This document shows positions 34,880 to 43,159 of a stretch of 46,389 bases of DNA, piece after piece (position 1 is the first letter of the stretch; every line of letters begins with the position of its first letter). Source of the stretch: Martinezella lusitana (GTDB taxonomy: Bacteria > Pseudomonadota > Alphaproteobacteria > Rhizobiales > Rhizobiaceae); contig NZ_FMAF01000039.1 of NCBI RefSeq assembly GCF_900094565.1, forward strand, positions 1-46,389, written 5' to 3'. Below the pieces are notes generated by a model, which ran no database searches, was not told where the DNA came from, and worked only from the letters and a program-made list of their open reading frames with translations. Position numbers and translations under genes: made by a program.

Positions 34880-36117
34880 CCGAGACGCTGATCAGGGAAA
34901 CCGTCGAGCGGTTGCTGGAAAAGATCAATGCCATTTCCGCCCCGGGTCCCGGATATACTCGACCGTCCTACAGCAGTTTAGAAAGCGATGCGCATCGCGT
35001 TATTATCGAAGAGGCCGAGGCGCTGGGCCTTGAGATCACACGCGACGCGGCGCTCAATCTCTTTGCCCGCCTGCCGGGTCTGGATCGGAACGCGCCTGCG
35101 CTTCACATCGGCTCGCATCTGGATACGGTTCCGATGGGCGGCGCCTACGACGGAGCGGCCGGTGTGGTCGGCGCCATGGCCTTGGCAACCGCCTTCGTAA
35201 AGAGCGGCGAAGCGCCGCCGACCGATATCGTCGTGACCGTGACCAGGGCCGAGGAAAGCGTGTGGTTTCCCGTCTCCTATGTCGGCTCACGGGCAGCGCT
35301 CGGTCGCCTGACGGCACCGGAAATGCAGGCCAAGCGCGCCGACAGCGGCCGCACTCTTGCCGATCACATGCTCGAACTGGGCGGCGATCCCGATGCCGTG
35401 CTGCGCAATCCAGGACTTGCGGCTGCCCGCTTCGTCGAGCTGCACATCGAACAGGGGCCGGTGCTCGACAAAGCGGGCGAAGCCTTCGGGATTGTTCATG
35501 GCGTGCGCGGTGGCTTGCGTTATCGGGATGCGCGTATCGAGGGTATATGGGCCCATTCCGGCGGAGCGCCACGCGCCGCCAGATCGGATGCCGTCTTTGC
35601 CTTAGCCGATCTCATCGTCGCTATGGACAAGGCCTGGGGTGCAGTTCTAGACGAGGGGCATGACCTTGCGGTCACCTTCGGCCGCGTCGATGCGGCGACA
35701 GCCGAACATGCCTTTGCCAAGGTTCCGGGCCGTGTCGATTTCTGCATCGATATCCGCAGCGACGATATGGCCATTCTCGAACGCGTCGACGGAATGTTCC
35801 GGGACGAGATTGCGAAAGTCGAGAAGGCGAGGGGCGTGCGTGTTGTCACCGGCGCGCAGTCGCGCAGCCAGCCGACACGGTTGTCCTCCAAGCTTGGCCA
35901 CGACATAGCCGCTACCGCGGCCGCCTTCGATCTGAAGCCGCGATTCATGCTGTCGGGCGGGGGGCACGACGCTGCCGCCTTCGCTCAGGCTGGCTGGGAA
36001 TCGGTCATGGTGTTTCTGCGCAACTGGAACGGAAGCCATAATCCGGACGAGGCGATGAGCCCGGCTGATCTCGTGCAGGCCGTGCGGGTCCTCCATCGCA
36101 CGTGGTCGAGAAGGTGA
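34876..36117 (+). CDS. M20-family amidase, N-carbamoyl-amino acid hydrolase/allantoate amidohydrolase type
   Basis: A 413-aa hydantoinase/carbamoylase-family amidase. Metal ligands of the family are visible: His and Asp in HIGSHLDTVPMGGAYDGAAG, Glu pair in TRAEESVWFP, His in ELHIEQGPVL, and a C-terminal His in NGSHNPDEAMS. These enzymes remove the carbamoyl group from N-carbamoyl amino acids or act on ureido acids such as allantoate. A role after ring opening of a cyclic ureide or imide fits with the oxoprolinase-like genes. It overlaps the dehydrogenase gene by 4 bp. Confidence 0.9.
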   Translation: MTETLIRETVERLLEKINAISAPGPGYTRPSYSSLESDAHRVIIEEAEALGLEITRDAALNLFARLPGLDRNAPALHIGSHLDTVPMGGAYDGAAGVVGAMALATAFVKSGEAPPTDIVVTVTRAEESVWFPVSYVGSRAALGRLTAPEMQAKRADSGRTLADHMLELGGDPDAVLRNPGLAAARFVELHIEQGPVLDKAGEAFGIVHGVRGGLRYRDARIEGIWAHSGGAPRAARSDAVFALADLIVAMDKAWGAVLDEGHDLAVTFGRVDAATAEHAFAKVPGRVDFCIDIRSDDMAILERVDGMFRDEIAKVEKARGVRVVTGAQSRSQPTRLSSKLGHDIAATAAAFDLKPRFMLSGGGHDAAAFAQAGWESVMVFLRNWNGSHNPDEAMSPADLVQAVRVLHRTWSRR

Positions 36118-36127
36118 AGGTGGTAAC

Positions 36128-36760
36128 ATGAGCGAGACCTTGGCCCAGCAGGCCTATAAGGACCTAAAGCAGCGCATTCTGGAAGGCACGATCAAGACCG
36201 GCGATCTACTGACCGAGCGGACGCTCGCAATCGAATCCGGCATTTCCCGCACACCGCTTCGCGCCGCCATTTCGCGGCTTCAGAAAGAGGGCGTCGTCTC
36301 GCGGCTCACCAACGGCACGTTGATGGTCCTGCCCGTGACCGTGGAGCAACTGCTGGAGATCGTCCAGGTCCGCCGGCTGATGGAAGGGGCCGCTGCCGCC
36401 CGAGCGGCGGAACGGCCGATGACGACCGCGCTCAATCAATCTCGGCAGATCATGCAGGCCTATGTCGAAGGAAAAGATGTGGCTTTCGATAGTTTCTGGA
36501 TGGACGACGACGCTTTCCACGAAGCCGTTGCTGAAGCGGCGGATCTGCATCTTCTGCCCGCCATGCTGAGGGAGATGCGCAGCATCGCCCGCCGATGCAC
36601 TATCACCCGCACCCATGATCGCTTTGCAGAGCAGGCCGCTGAACATATCGCGGTGATCGACGCCATCGAAGCGCGAGATCCCGCCGCCGCCGTCGCTGCG
36701 ATGGAAGCGCATTTCGACAGCGTACGCAGCCGGTTTCTGGGGTGGCTCGCCCGGCCCTAG
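36128..36760 (+). CDS. GntR-family regulator (FCD type), second
   Basis: A 210-aa GntR regulator, 10 bp after the amidase gene. The N-terminus AQQAYKDLKQRILEGTIKTG and the recognition segment ISRTPLRAAISRLQKEGVV form the winged helix; the rest is an FCD helical domain (DDDAFHEAVAEAADLHLLP). It is a paralogue of the regulator at 33291-33935 in the same operon; both begin with a (L)AQQAY segment. Two GntR proteins could bind the same operator family with different ligands. Confidence 0.9.
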   Translation: MSETLAQQAYKDLKQRILEGTIKTGDLLTERTLAIESGISRTPLRAAISRLQKEGVVSRLTNGTLMVLPVTVEQLLEIVQVRRLMEGAAAARAAERPMTTALNQSRQIMQAYVEGKDVAFDSFWMDDDAFHEAVAEAADLHLLPAMLREMRSIARRCTITRTHDRFAEQAAEHIAVIDAIEARDPAAAVAAMEAHFDSVRSRFLGWLARP

Positions 36761-36826
36761 AGCGTTCGTTGCGAAACTGCGATGCGCTTTCCCGATGGAG
36801 GCACCGCTTTTCGCATTTATCCATTC

Positions 36827-36844
36827 CGGACGGTTGTCCGTTTT
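36827..36844 (+). terminator. Hairpin with T-run after second gntR gene
   Basis: CGGAC, loop GGTT, GTCCG, then TTTT (36841-36844). The 5-bp stem is short but is followed directly by the T-run. It lies 66 bp after the gntR stop and 45 bp before the next gene, so it may partly end the pxpBC transcript. Confidence 0.45.
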
Positions 36845-36888
36845 CGTCTCGATCATGAGACGCTAATGCCGAAGTTGAGTAATGCCAG

Positions 36889-38055
36889 ATGCATGAGTTT
36901 GCCGAATTCAAAGGCTACGAGGCGGCTTTCCCTGAGGACGAGTTCAAGCAGCGGCAGAACCGTGCCCGCGCAGCCATCGGGCTGGCCGGATACGAAGCGC
37001 TCATCGTCACCATCCCTGAAAATATTTATTGGCTGACCGGCCGTCAGACAGCGGGTTATTTTGCCTTTCAGGCGCTGATCATGCCGGTGGAGGGCGAGCT
37101 GACGATGCTGGTCCGGCAGTTGGAACTGGCCGGATCGATCGCCAACACCTGGATTGACGACATTGTTGCATACCAGGATGGAGAGGATCCGGCCTCCGCC
37201 CTCGCACAGCTTTTGCAGGAACGGGGGATCGCGCGGCCCGCAATCGAGCTTGCAGGCTGGTTCCTTTCGCCGATGCTTGCACAACGGATCGCTGCGCAGA
37301 CCGGCGTCGAAGCCATGCCTGATGGCTCCGCCATTCTTCCTCCGCTCAGAGTGGTGAAGTCGCCTGCCGAACTTGCGGCCATCAGACTGGCCGCCAGCTA
37401 TGCTCAGAAAGGGCTTATCGCCGGCATTTCAGCTTGCCGGGCCGGCACGGATGAGAACGCCATCGCTGCCGCCATGCTGGATGCTGCGACAAAGGCCGGG
37501 TCCGAGGTGATGGCGATGGAACCGCTGGTATCCTCGGGGCGGCGCAGCGGTCTGCCCCACATGACATGGCGCCGTCGTCGGCTCGAAGACGGCGACCCCG
37601 TCTTTCTCGAACTGGCTGGAAGCCATGCCCGCTATCATGCCGCGCTGATGCGCACGGTCTGGATAGGTGAGCCGGCGGTCGAAGCCCGGCGGATGATGGA
37701 TTGTTCGCTTATGGCGCTCGACACGGCTCTCCGCGAGATCAGGCCGGGCATTCCCTGCTCTGTGCCGCACGAGGCCGCCCAGCGAGTGATCGATGCGGCG
37801 GGCTACACGGCGGCCTTCCGCAAGCGCATCGGCTATTCCATGGGCATCGCCTTTGCGCCGGATTGGGGCGAGGGCGGCATACTCAGCCTATTTTCCGGGG
37901 TCGAGCGCATCATCGAGCCCGGGATGGTGTTCCATTTGCCGGCGACCCTGCGCAGCTACGGCGTCTGGACCGTCGGCGCTTCCGAGACGGTCATCGTAAC
38001 CGAGAATGGCACCGAACTGCTATCCGACCTGCCTCGTGATCTGATCGTCCGATGA
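36889..38055 (+). CDS. M24 creatinase/ectoine-hydrolase-like protein, metal site lost
   Basis: A 388-aa pita-bread-fold protein: N-terminal creatinase-type domain (about 15-150) and C-terminal M24 domain. In place of the metal-binding Asp-x-Gly...Asp pattern of aminopeptidases P it has FLELAGSHARYHAALMRTVW, which matches ectoine hydrolase (DoeA/EutD) and creatinase types that work without metal. The region YSMGIAFAPDWGEGG also recalls ectoine hydrolases. Such enzymes open amidine or guanidine-type C-N bonds. The substrate here is unknown; no ectoine catabolic partners (doeB, eutBC) are seen. It follows gntR after 128 bp. Confidence 0.85.
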   Translation: MHEFAEFKGYEAAFPEDEFKQRQNRARAAIGLAGYEALIVTIPENIYWLTGRQTAGYFAFQALIMPVEGELTMLVRQLELAGSIANTWIDDIVAYQDGEDPASALAQLLQERGIARPAIELAGWFLSPMLAQRIAAQTGVEAMPDGSAILPPLRVVKSPAELAAIRLAASYAQKGLIAGISACRAGTDENAIAAAMLDAATKAGSEVMAMEPLVSSGRRSGLPHMTWRRRRLEDGDPVFLELAGSHARYHAALMRTVWIGEPAVEARRMMDCSLMALDTALREIRPGIPCSVPHEAAQRVIDAAGYTAAFRKRIGYSMGIAFAPDWGEGGILSLFSGVERIIEPGMVFHLPATLRSYGVWTVGASETVIVTENGTELLSDLPRDLIVR

Positions 38056-38099
38056 AATCTGTTTCCAATCTCTCAAACCTGATATCGCAAAGGACTAAC

Positions 38100-38513
38100 A
38101 TGCGTTCGCTTTTCCATCTCGCCTATCATGTGACCGATCTTGACCAGTCCCGTCAGTTTTATGGCGGCGTTCTCGGTTGTGAAGAGGGACGGTCGACCGA
38201 TACCTGGGTGGACTTCGATTTCTTCGGCCACCAGATCTCGCTGCATCTCGGCAAGCCTTTCGAAGTCGCCCGCACCGGCAAGGTCGGCGATCATATGGTA
38301 ATGATGCCGCATCTCGGCGTCGTCCTGCCGCTGGACGACTGGTTTGCCCTGTCGAAGCGTCTGCAGGACGCAGGCATCGCGTTCGACATTCCGCCGGTCG
38401 TGCGGTTCGAGGGCGAGCCGGGCGAGCAGCGCACGATGTTCTTCTTCGACCCGAGCGGCAATCCGATCGAGGTCAAGGGCTTCAAGGATTTCGACGGCGT
38501 CTTCGCGCACTAA
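38100..38513 (+). CDS. VOC-family (glyoxalase/dioxygenase fold) protein
   Basis: A 137-aa vicinal-oxygen-chelate protein. The start ATG 38100 has AAAGGA 5 bases upstream; an in-frame ATG at 38052 overlaps the previous stop but lies before non-family sequence. Motifs: LFHLAYHVTDLDQSRQFYGG with a metal-ligand type His, DFFGHQISLHLG, and FFFDPSGNPIEVKGF with the C-terminal Glu ligand. VOC proteins include lyases, isomerases and dioxygenases; the specific reaction is unknown. It is followed by a strong terminator. Confidence 0.88.
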   Translation: MRSLFHLAYHVTDLDQSRQFYGGVLGCEEGRSTDTWVDFDFFGHQISLHLGKPFEVARTGKVGDHMVMMPHLGVVLPLDDWFALSKRLQDAGIAFDIPPVVRFEGEPGEQRTMFFFDPSGNPIEVKGFKDFDGVFAH

Positions 38514-38520
38514 CTGAAAA

Positions 38521-38546
38521 CCGGCGGCTGTCGGCCGCCGGCTTTC
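38521..38546 (+). terminator. Strong terminator between convergent genes
   Basis: CCGGCGGC (38521-38528), a 5-base loop, GCCGCCGG (38534-38541), followed by CTTTC. It lies 8 bp after the VOC stop and 40 bp before the end of the convergent M24 gene, so it can end transcription from the left. Confidence 0.75.
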
Positions 38547-38582
38547 TACTATTGCGATTTCACGCAGGCATTCGCCCGCAAT

Positions 38583-39761
38583 TCACCACCACTGGCTGGG
38601 GGAGCGTGTCAGAAGCTCGTTGCCATCCTTGCCGATGATGAGAATATCTTCGTAGAAGGCCGCTCCCACGCCATCGAGGGAGAGGAAGGCTTCGACGCCG
38701 AACACCATGTTCTCTTCGACGGTATCTTCCGGAAGCGACATCACGGTGGAAATGCGCGGCTGCTCGAAGCCAAGCCCGATGCCGTGGCCGTAGAAGGGAA
38801 AGTTCTTCATGATCGGCGATACCGAACCTCCGAAGGCCGCCGTCAGCCGATCCCCCTCTGCGGCAACGTCCAGAAGCTTCGCTCCGGGGCGCACCATATC
38901 GGAAAGCCGATGCACGATGTCGGCGGCCGCTTCGATCAGCCGCTTCTGGTCGGCCGTCGGCTTGCCCCGAACGCCAGTCCGGCCGGGATCGAGATAGTAG
39001 CCCTGGTAGAACGCCCCGTGGAGCGTTCCGGTGACGATATCGCCGGGCTTCGGCTTATCGGCGCTGTATCCCGTCAGCGGAAAGCGCTGGTCGAAGCCGA
39101 GCGTTTCCCCATGATTGGTGCCTATCATCTGCAGCCTTCCGCCACGCCGTACCACTTCCCGGGCGGCCTCGCCGGCGGCTTCCCGCTCGGAAAGGCCGCT
39201 GATCAGCCCTTCCATCAGGCGGTTCAGGCCGACCGTCGCGGTTTCACCGCCGATGCGGTAGCAATCCTGCTCGCGGGGGCTCTTGATCCGCCGCACCGAC
39301 CGGACGAGGTCGTCGGCCGGGATCCATTGAATATCCGGTGCTTCCTCAAGAAGCTGCTGGTAGAACTTCACGGGAATGAATTGCGTGCCGACCAGCGCCA
39401 CGCGCCCGGTGATTCCCCTTTCGTTCAGCGCCTTTGCGACGCTGCGGAACGGATGATTGGAACAGCGCGCATCGGAAATAAAAACGAGATCGGTGCGGAC
39501 CTCGGGCTCATCGATGTGAAGCTGCGGCTCTCTGCCCTGCTGGAAGATGATTCCCGAGAAGGAGCGTGCCGACCAGATCAGCGAGTCCAGGCCGCCGCTG
39601 ATGGCATAATGGTTAGAGAGATAAAGGACGTCGCCGCAATTGTCCGTGGTGCCGCCGCCGCGGCCGAAAACGACGGCGGTCTCAAACCCGCGCAACCGCA
39701 TTTCCTGGAGAACCTTTTCCCAGCGGTTCTCATATTCTTCCTGCGGAAAATAGCGGGTCAT
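38583..39761 (-). CDS. M24-family Xaa-Pro peptidase/creatinase-like protein
   Basis: A 392-aa M24 protein on the minus strand; ATG 39761 has AGGAG 6 bases upstream. The N-terminal creatinase-like domain leads into the pita-bread fold. Some metal-site residues remain: Asp in YYLDPGRTG, His in YGHGIGLGFEQPRI, Glu in FGVEAFLSL and FYEDILII. The first family Asp (usually ...VLIDxG) is replaced in DIVTGTLHGAFYQG, so metal binding is probably altered. Likely a C-N hydrolase of the same pathway as the other M24 protein, but only distantly similar to it. Its promoter carries the third copy of the shared operator. Confidence 0.87.
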   Translation of the reverse strand: MTRYFPQEEYENRWEKVLQEMRLRGFETAVVFGRGGGTTDNCGDVLYLSNHYAISGGLDSLIWSARSFSGIIFQQGREPQLHIDEPEVRTDLVFISDARCSNHPFRSVAKALNERGITGRVALVGTQFIPVKFYQQLLEEAPDIQWIPADDLVRSVRRIKSPREQDCYRIGGETATVGLNRLMEGLISGLSEREAAGEAAREVVRRGGRLQMIGTNHGETLGFDQRFPLTGYSADKPKPGDIVTGTLHGAFYQGYYLDPGRTGVRGKPTADQKRLIEAAADIVHRLSDMVRPGAKLLDVAAEGDRLTAAFGGSVSPIMKNFPFYGHGIGLGFEQPRISTVMSLPEDTVEENMVFGVEAFLSLDGVGAAFYEDILIIGKDGNELLTRSPSQWW

Positions 39762-39875
39762 TCTCGTCTCCTGAAGGCCTCGATCGAAGCGGAAACAATT
39801 GCCGCATCCGAGAGGGAAGATGGATCGTCACGGGGTCGGCGGATCGGTCATTTCGGGTTCCCGTATTGGACGAAA

Positions 39876-39890
39876 ATTTCGGTACACCAA
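39876..39890 (-). promoter_or_regulatory. Shared operator, site 3 (upstream of minus-strand M24 gene)
   Basis: On the minus strand this reads TTGGTGTACCGAAAT, 13 of 15 bases identical to site 1 at 31522-31536. It lies 115 bp upstream of the M24 gene start. A TTGACC (minus strand, about 39904-39909) lies just upstream and could be the -35 element. Confidence 0.5.
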
Positions 39891-40022
39891 TCGTGTTCCG
39901 AGGTCAACGTAGATGCATCTGCGCCTGCTCACAAAAGTGATTCTGATTAAAAAATCATCATCTGCTGAGAAATTGCAGCCGATATTGATTATTATATTGC
40001 CATAAATAACTGAAATTAAAGC

Positions 40023-40051
40023 TTGAATTCCAGTGGTATACTGAATAGGAT
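40023..40051 (+). promoter_or_regulatory. Promoter and shared operator, site 2 (DUF1989-ABC operon)
   Basis: TTGAAT (40023-40028) and TAGGAT (40046-40051) with 17-bp spacing form a plausible promoter. The spacer is the operator-like CAGTGGTATACTG (40031-40043). The same order, with the CAGT motif beginning 8 bases after the start of the -35 box, is found at site 1. Placement between -35 and -10 implies repression. The gene starts about 90 bp downstream. Confidence 0.6.
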
Positions 40052-40137
40052 TTTTTGATGAACGCGGCACTCGAGGCCGAAAACTCGTCTGGGCGCCAAG
40101 GCATCGACTGGCTTGGGCATCAACGGATACGGAAAGA

Positions 40138-40761
40138 ATGACTGTAAGTTCAGACACGGTGCCCGCGAGCCACGGCCGCGGGTATCAGATGAAAGCGGGG
40201 CAGGTGGCCGTCATCACCAACCTCTATGGAAATCAGGTGGTGGACACCTGGGCCTTGGGAGTCGCCGACGCCGGCGAGTTCACCTCCATGGATCACACCC
40301 GCTCGGTGAACAGCAGCATCTATTTCGAAAAGGGGATGGCTGTCGTCAGTAATCGCCGGCGGCCGATGATGACGCTGATCGACGACAGCGCTTCGCTGCG
40401 TCACGACACCTTGCTCTGCCCCTGCAATGCGGAACTCTATCAACAGCTCGGCTGCGATGGCTATCACCGTAGCTGCTCCGACAATTTTCACGAGGCGCTC
40501 TCGGAAAAGGCTGAGGATCTGCCGTTCACGCCCGCCTCGCTCAATCTCTTCATGAACGTCCCGGTTCATGCCGACGGGAGCCTGGAGCGCCACGCGCCGG
40601 CATCGAAGGCAGGCGATTTCGTGGCGCTTCGTGCTGAGATGGACCTGGTTCTGGTGCTGTCGGCCTGCCCGCAGGATATCACCGTGATTAACGGCGATGA
40701 CCGCACGCCGCAGGACGTGACAATCCGGTTTGTCACGGATTATCCGGAGGTCTCCGCATGA
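40138..40761 (+). CDS. DUF1989 (urea carboxylase-associated family) protein
   Basis: A 207-aa DUF1989 protein. Diagnostic segments are QVAVITNLYGNQVVDTWALG, DDSASLRHDTLLCPCNAELY and GYHRSCSDNFHEAL, with the conserved Cys residues of the family. DUF1989 proteins accompany urea/guanidine carboxylase and allophanate hydrolase genes and amino acid transporters; their biochemical role is not settled. It heads the transporter operon and overlaps the ATPase gene by 4 bp. Confidence 0.92.
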   Translation: MTVSSDTVPASHGRGYQMKAGQVAVITNLYGNQVVDTWALGVADAGEFTSMDHTRSVNSSIYFEKGMAVVSNRRRPMMTLIDDSASLRHDTLLCPCNAELYQQLGCDGYHRSCSDNFHEALSEKAEDLPFTPASLNLFMNVPVHADGSLERHAPASKAGDFVALRAEMDLVLVLSACPQDITVINGDDRTPQDVTIRFVTDYPEVSA

Positions 40762-41555
40762 CCCCGCCGCTTCTGGCTCTCAAGGACATCAGGAAGAGTT
40801 TTGGCGAAAACGAAGTCCTGAAGGGTGTCTCGCTTGAAGTCCAGCCCGGCGAGGTGGTGTCGATCATCGGCGCCAGCGGTTCCGGCAAGAGTACCTTCCT
40901 GCGCTCAATCAACGGCCTCGAAATGCCGCAGTCCGGCTTCCTGAAATTCGAGGAGCTGTCCTTCGATTTTCACGCGGAATCCCGCTTTCTGCCGACGCCG
41001 GCGCAGATGCAGTCGCTTCGGAAGCGGGTCGGTATGGTCTTCCAGAGCTATAACCTCTGGCCGCACATGACGGTTCTGGAGAATGTCATCCATGCGCCCA
41101 TGAAACTGCTGAAGCTGCCGAAGGCGCAGGCGATCGAAGAGGCCGGGGCGCTTCTGTCGCGCATCGGCCTCTATGAAAAGCGCGACAGTTATCCGACCCG
41201 GCTTTCCGGCGGACAACAGCAGCGCGTGGCGATCGTACGGGCGCTTGCCATGAAGCCCCGGCTGATGCTGTTCGATGAGGTGACCTCGGCGCTCGATCCC
41301 GAGCTCGTCCATGAAGTGCTGGTTCTGATGGCCTCGCTCGCATCGGAAGGCATGACCATGTTGCTGGTGACGCACGAGATTGCTTTTGCCCGCGACGTAT
41401 CTTCACGCGTTCTGTTCTTCGACAAGGGCGTGATGGCCGAATCTGGCGCGCCCGAGATCTTACGCAACCCCCAGAGCGACCGGTTGCGGCAATTCCTCCA
41501 CCGTATTCTGCACGACGGGCTGGCCTATGGCGCCGCGGCAGCCAAGACTGCCTAG
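40758..41555 (+). CDS. Polar amino acid ABC transporter ATP-binding protein
   Basis: A 265-aa HisP/GlnQ-type ATPase. Walker A is GASGSGKST near residue 40, the signature is LSGGQQQRVAIVRALAM, and Walker B is LMLFDEVTSALDPELV. The Q-loop VFQSYNLWPHMTVLEN is typical of polar amino acid importers. It energises the permease encoded 5 bp downstream at the cytoplasmic face. Confidence 0.96.
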   Translation: MTPPLLALKDIRKSFGENEVLKGVSLEVQPGEVVSIIGASGSGKSTFLRSINGLEMPQSGFLKFEELSFDFHAESRFLPTPAQMQSLRKRVGMVFQSYNLWPHMTVLENVIHAPMKLLKLPKAQAIEEAGALLSRIGLYEKRDSYPTRLSGGQQQRVAIVRALAMKPRLMLFDEVTSALDPELVHEVLVLMASLASEGMTMLLVTHEIAFARDVSSRVLFFDKGVMAESGAPEILRNPQSDRLRQFLHRILHDGLAYGAAAAKTA

Positions 41556-41560
41556 GGAGC

Positions 41561-42226
41561 ATGATCATGCCGACGAATTTTCTGACGGATGTCAGCCTGT
41601 ACGGCCCCGGCTTCTTGGTGGCGTCCTGGACCGTGCTCTGGCTGACGATCCTCACCATCGTCGTCAGCTGGATTTCGGGCCTCCTTGCGGCCCTCGGCCA
41701 GAGGTCTAGTTGGCGCGGGGTCCGCGCTGTCGCTGCCTTCTACATCTGGTTCATTCGGGGCACGCCGACGATCATCCAGGTCTTCATCGTCTATTTCGGC
41801 TTTCCGCAGATTGGCATCAGGCTTTCGCCGTTTACGGCAGGCGTTCTGGCGCTCGGCATCAACAGCGGCGCCTATGTCGCGGAAATCATCCGCAGCGGCC
41901 TGTCGGCGATCCCGCGCGGGCAGATGGAATCGGCCCTTGCGATCGGCTTCAGCCACGCAGCCACGATGCGCAGCATCATCCTGCCGCAGGTGTTCCGCAT
42001 CGTGCTCCCGTCGCTGACGAACGAGGCGATCTCGACGCTGAAGAACACCTCGCTCTTGTCGACCATTACCGTCGTCGAACTGACGCTTTATGCGCAGACG
42101 CTGATCGCAATGACCTTCCGTCCGTTCGACTTCTATATCGCCGTCGCCGTGATCTATCTGCTCCTGACGACGATCTTCACGCAGCTCGCAGCCTGGCTGG
42201 AGCGCCGCTACGCGGTGCACAGCTGA
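41561..42226 (+). CDS. Polar amino acid ABC transporter permease
   Basis: A 221-aa HisM/GlnP-type membrane protein with about five hydrophobic segments (for example LVASWTVLWLTILTIVVSWI near residue 16). The EAA loop contains ALAIGFSHAATMRSIILPQV, the coupling site for the ATPase. ATG 41561 or ATG 41567 may be used. Only one permease is present, so it probably forms a homodimer. Confidence 0.94.
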   Translation: MIMPTNFLTDVSLYGPGFLVASWTVLWLTILTIVVSWISGLLAALGQRSSWRGVRAVAAFYIWFIRGTPTIIQVFIVYFGFPQIGIRLSPFTAGVLALGINSGAYVAEIIRSGLSAIPRGQMESALAIGFSHAATMRSIILPQVFRIVLPSLTNEAISTLKNTSLLSTITVVELTLYAQTLIAMTFRPFDFYIAVAVIYLLLTTIFTQLAAWLERRYAVHS

Positions 42227-42325
42227 ACCGATTGACCCTATTCCTCGCGCGTCCTGCCCGAAGAAACTGAACTCCTGCCGCTTCGGCGACAGGGCATCTC
42301 GAACAAAAATGAAAAGGGAACAGAC

Positions 42326-43120
42326 ATGAAACGTCAGATAATCGCCTTTGCTTTTGCCGTCGCCGCTGCCTTTGCCACCAGCCAGGCGCCGGCCTCCGCC
42401 GCCGGCCTCGAACTGCTGCAGCCCGGCAAGCTGCTCGTCGCAACCGAAGGCACCTTCCCGCCTTTCAGCATGCGCGCAGCCGATGGAAGCCTGGACGGGC
42501 TTGAGATCCGCGTGATGAAGGAAGTCGCCAAACGCCTCGGCCTCGAATACACACCCGTCATCATCAAATGGGAATCGCTGCTGATCGGGCTTCAGGCAGA
42601 TCAATACGACATAACAAGCGATGCCATGGACATCACGCCCCCGCGTCAGAAACAGGTCGTCTTTGCCGACGGCTGGCTGGAATCCGGGGGTGTCGTCGTC
42701 GTTCCGAACAACTCCTCCATCAAGACCCCGGACGATCTGAAGGGCAAGACCGTCGGCGCGCTGGCCTCCTCGACCTTTACCAAGCTCGCCCAGGACAGGG
42801 GCGCCAATGTGAAGGATTACAAGGCCGAGACGGATGGTATCCAGGATCTAGTCAACGGCAATATCGATGCCGAAATCACCGATGCGATCGGTGCCGGTTA
42901 CATGATCAAGTCAGCGAACATGCCGCTTCATGTTCTTCCTCAATTCGTCAGCCATATCCAGAAGGGCTTTGCGGTCAAAAAGGGCAAGCCGGAGCTGGTC
43001 AAGGCCGTCAACAAGGCTCTCGCCGACATGATTGCGGATGGCACCTATGCCAAGCTCACCACCGATCTGGTCGGCTTCAATCCCGCCCCAAAAGATCCCA
43101 TCAGAAGCATTCAGCAGTGA
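42326..43120 (+). CDS. ABC transporter substrate-binding protein (SBP family 3)
   Basis: A 264-aa periplasmic binding protein with signal peptide (MKRQIIAFAFAVAAAFATSQ then APASAAG). The mature start LLVATEGTFPPFSMRAADGS and YTPVIIKWESLLIGLQADQYD are typical of family 3 binding proteins for polar amino acids and related compounds. An AAGGGA ribosome site precedes ATG 42326. It is 99 bp after the permease gene. Ligand identity is unknown but should be the substrate or a precursor for the adjacent catabolic genes. Confidence 0.95.
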   Translation: MKRQIIAFAFAVAAAFATSQAPASAAGLELLQPGKLLVATEGTFPPFSMRAADGSLDGLEIRVMKEVAKRLGLEYTPVIIKWESLLIGLQADQYDITSDAMDITPPRQKQVVFADGWLESGGVVVVPNNSSIKTPDDLKGKTVGALASSTFTKLAQDRGANVKDYKAETDGIQDLVNGNIDAEITDAIGAGYMIKSANMPLHVLPQFVSHIQKGFAVKKGKPELVKAVNKALADMIADGTYAKLTTDLVGFNPAPKDPIRSIQQ

Positions 43121-43136
43121 GTGCTCGCCTCACTCA

Positions 43137-43159
43137 CCGTGGCAAACGTCCTGCCACGG
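43137..43159 (+). terminator. Hairpin after the ABC transporter operon
   Basis: CCGTGGCA (43137-43144), a 7-base loop, TGCCACGG (43152-43159). The 8-bp stem is perfect but lacks a clear T-run. It lies 17 bp after the binding-protein stop. Confidence 0.55.
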
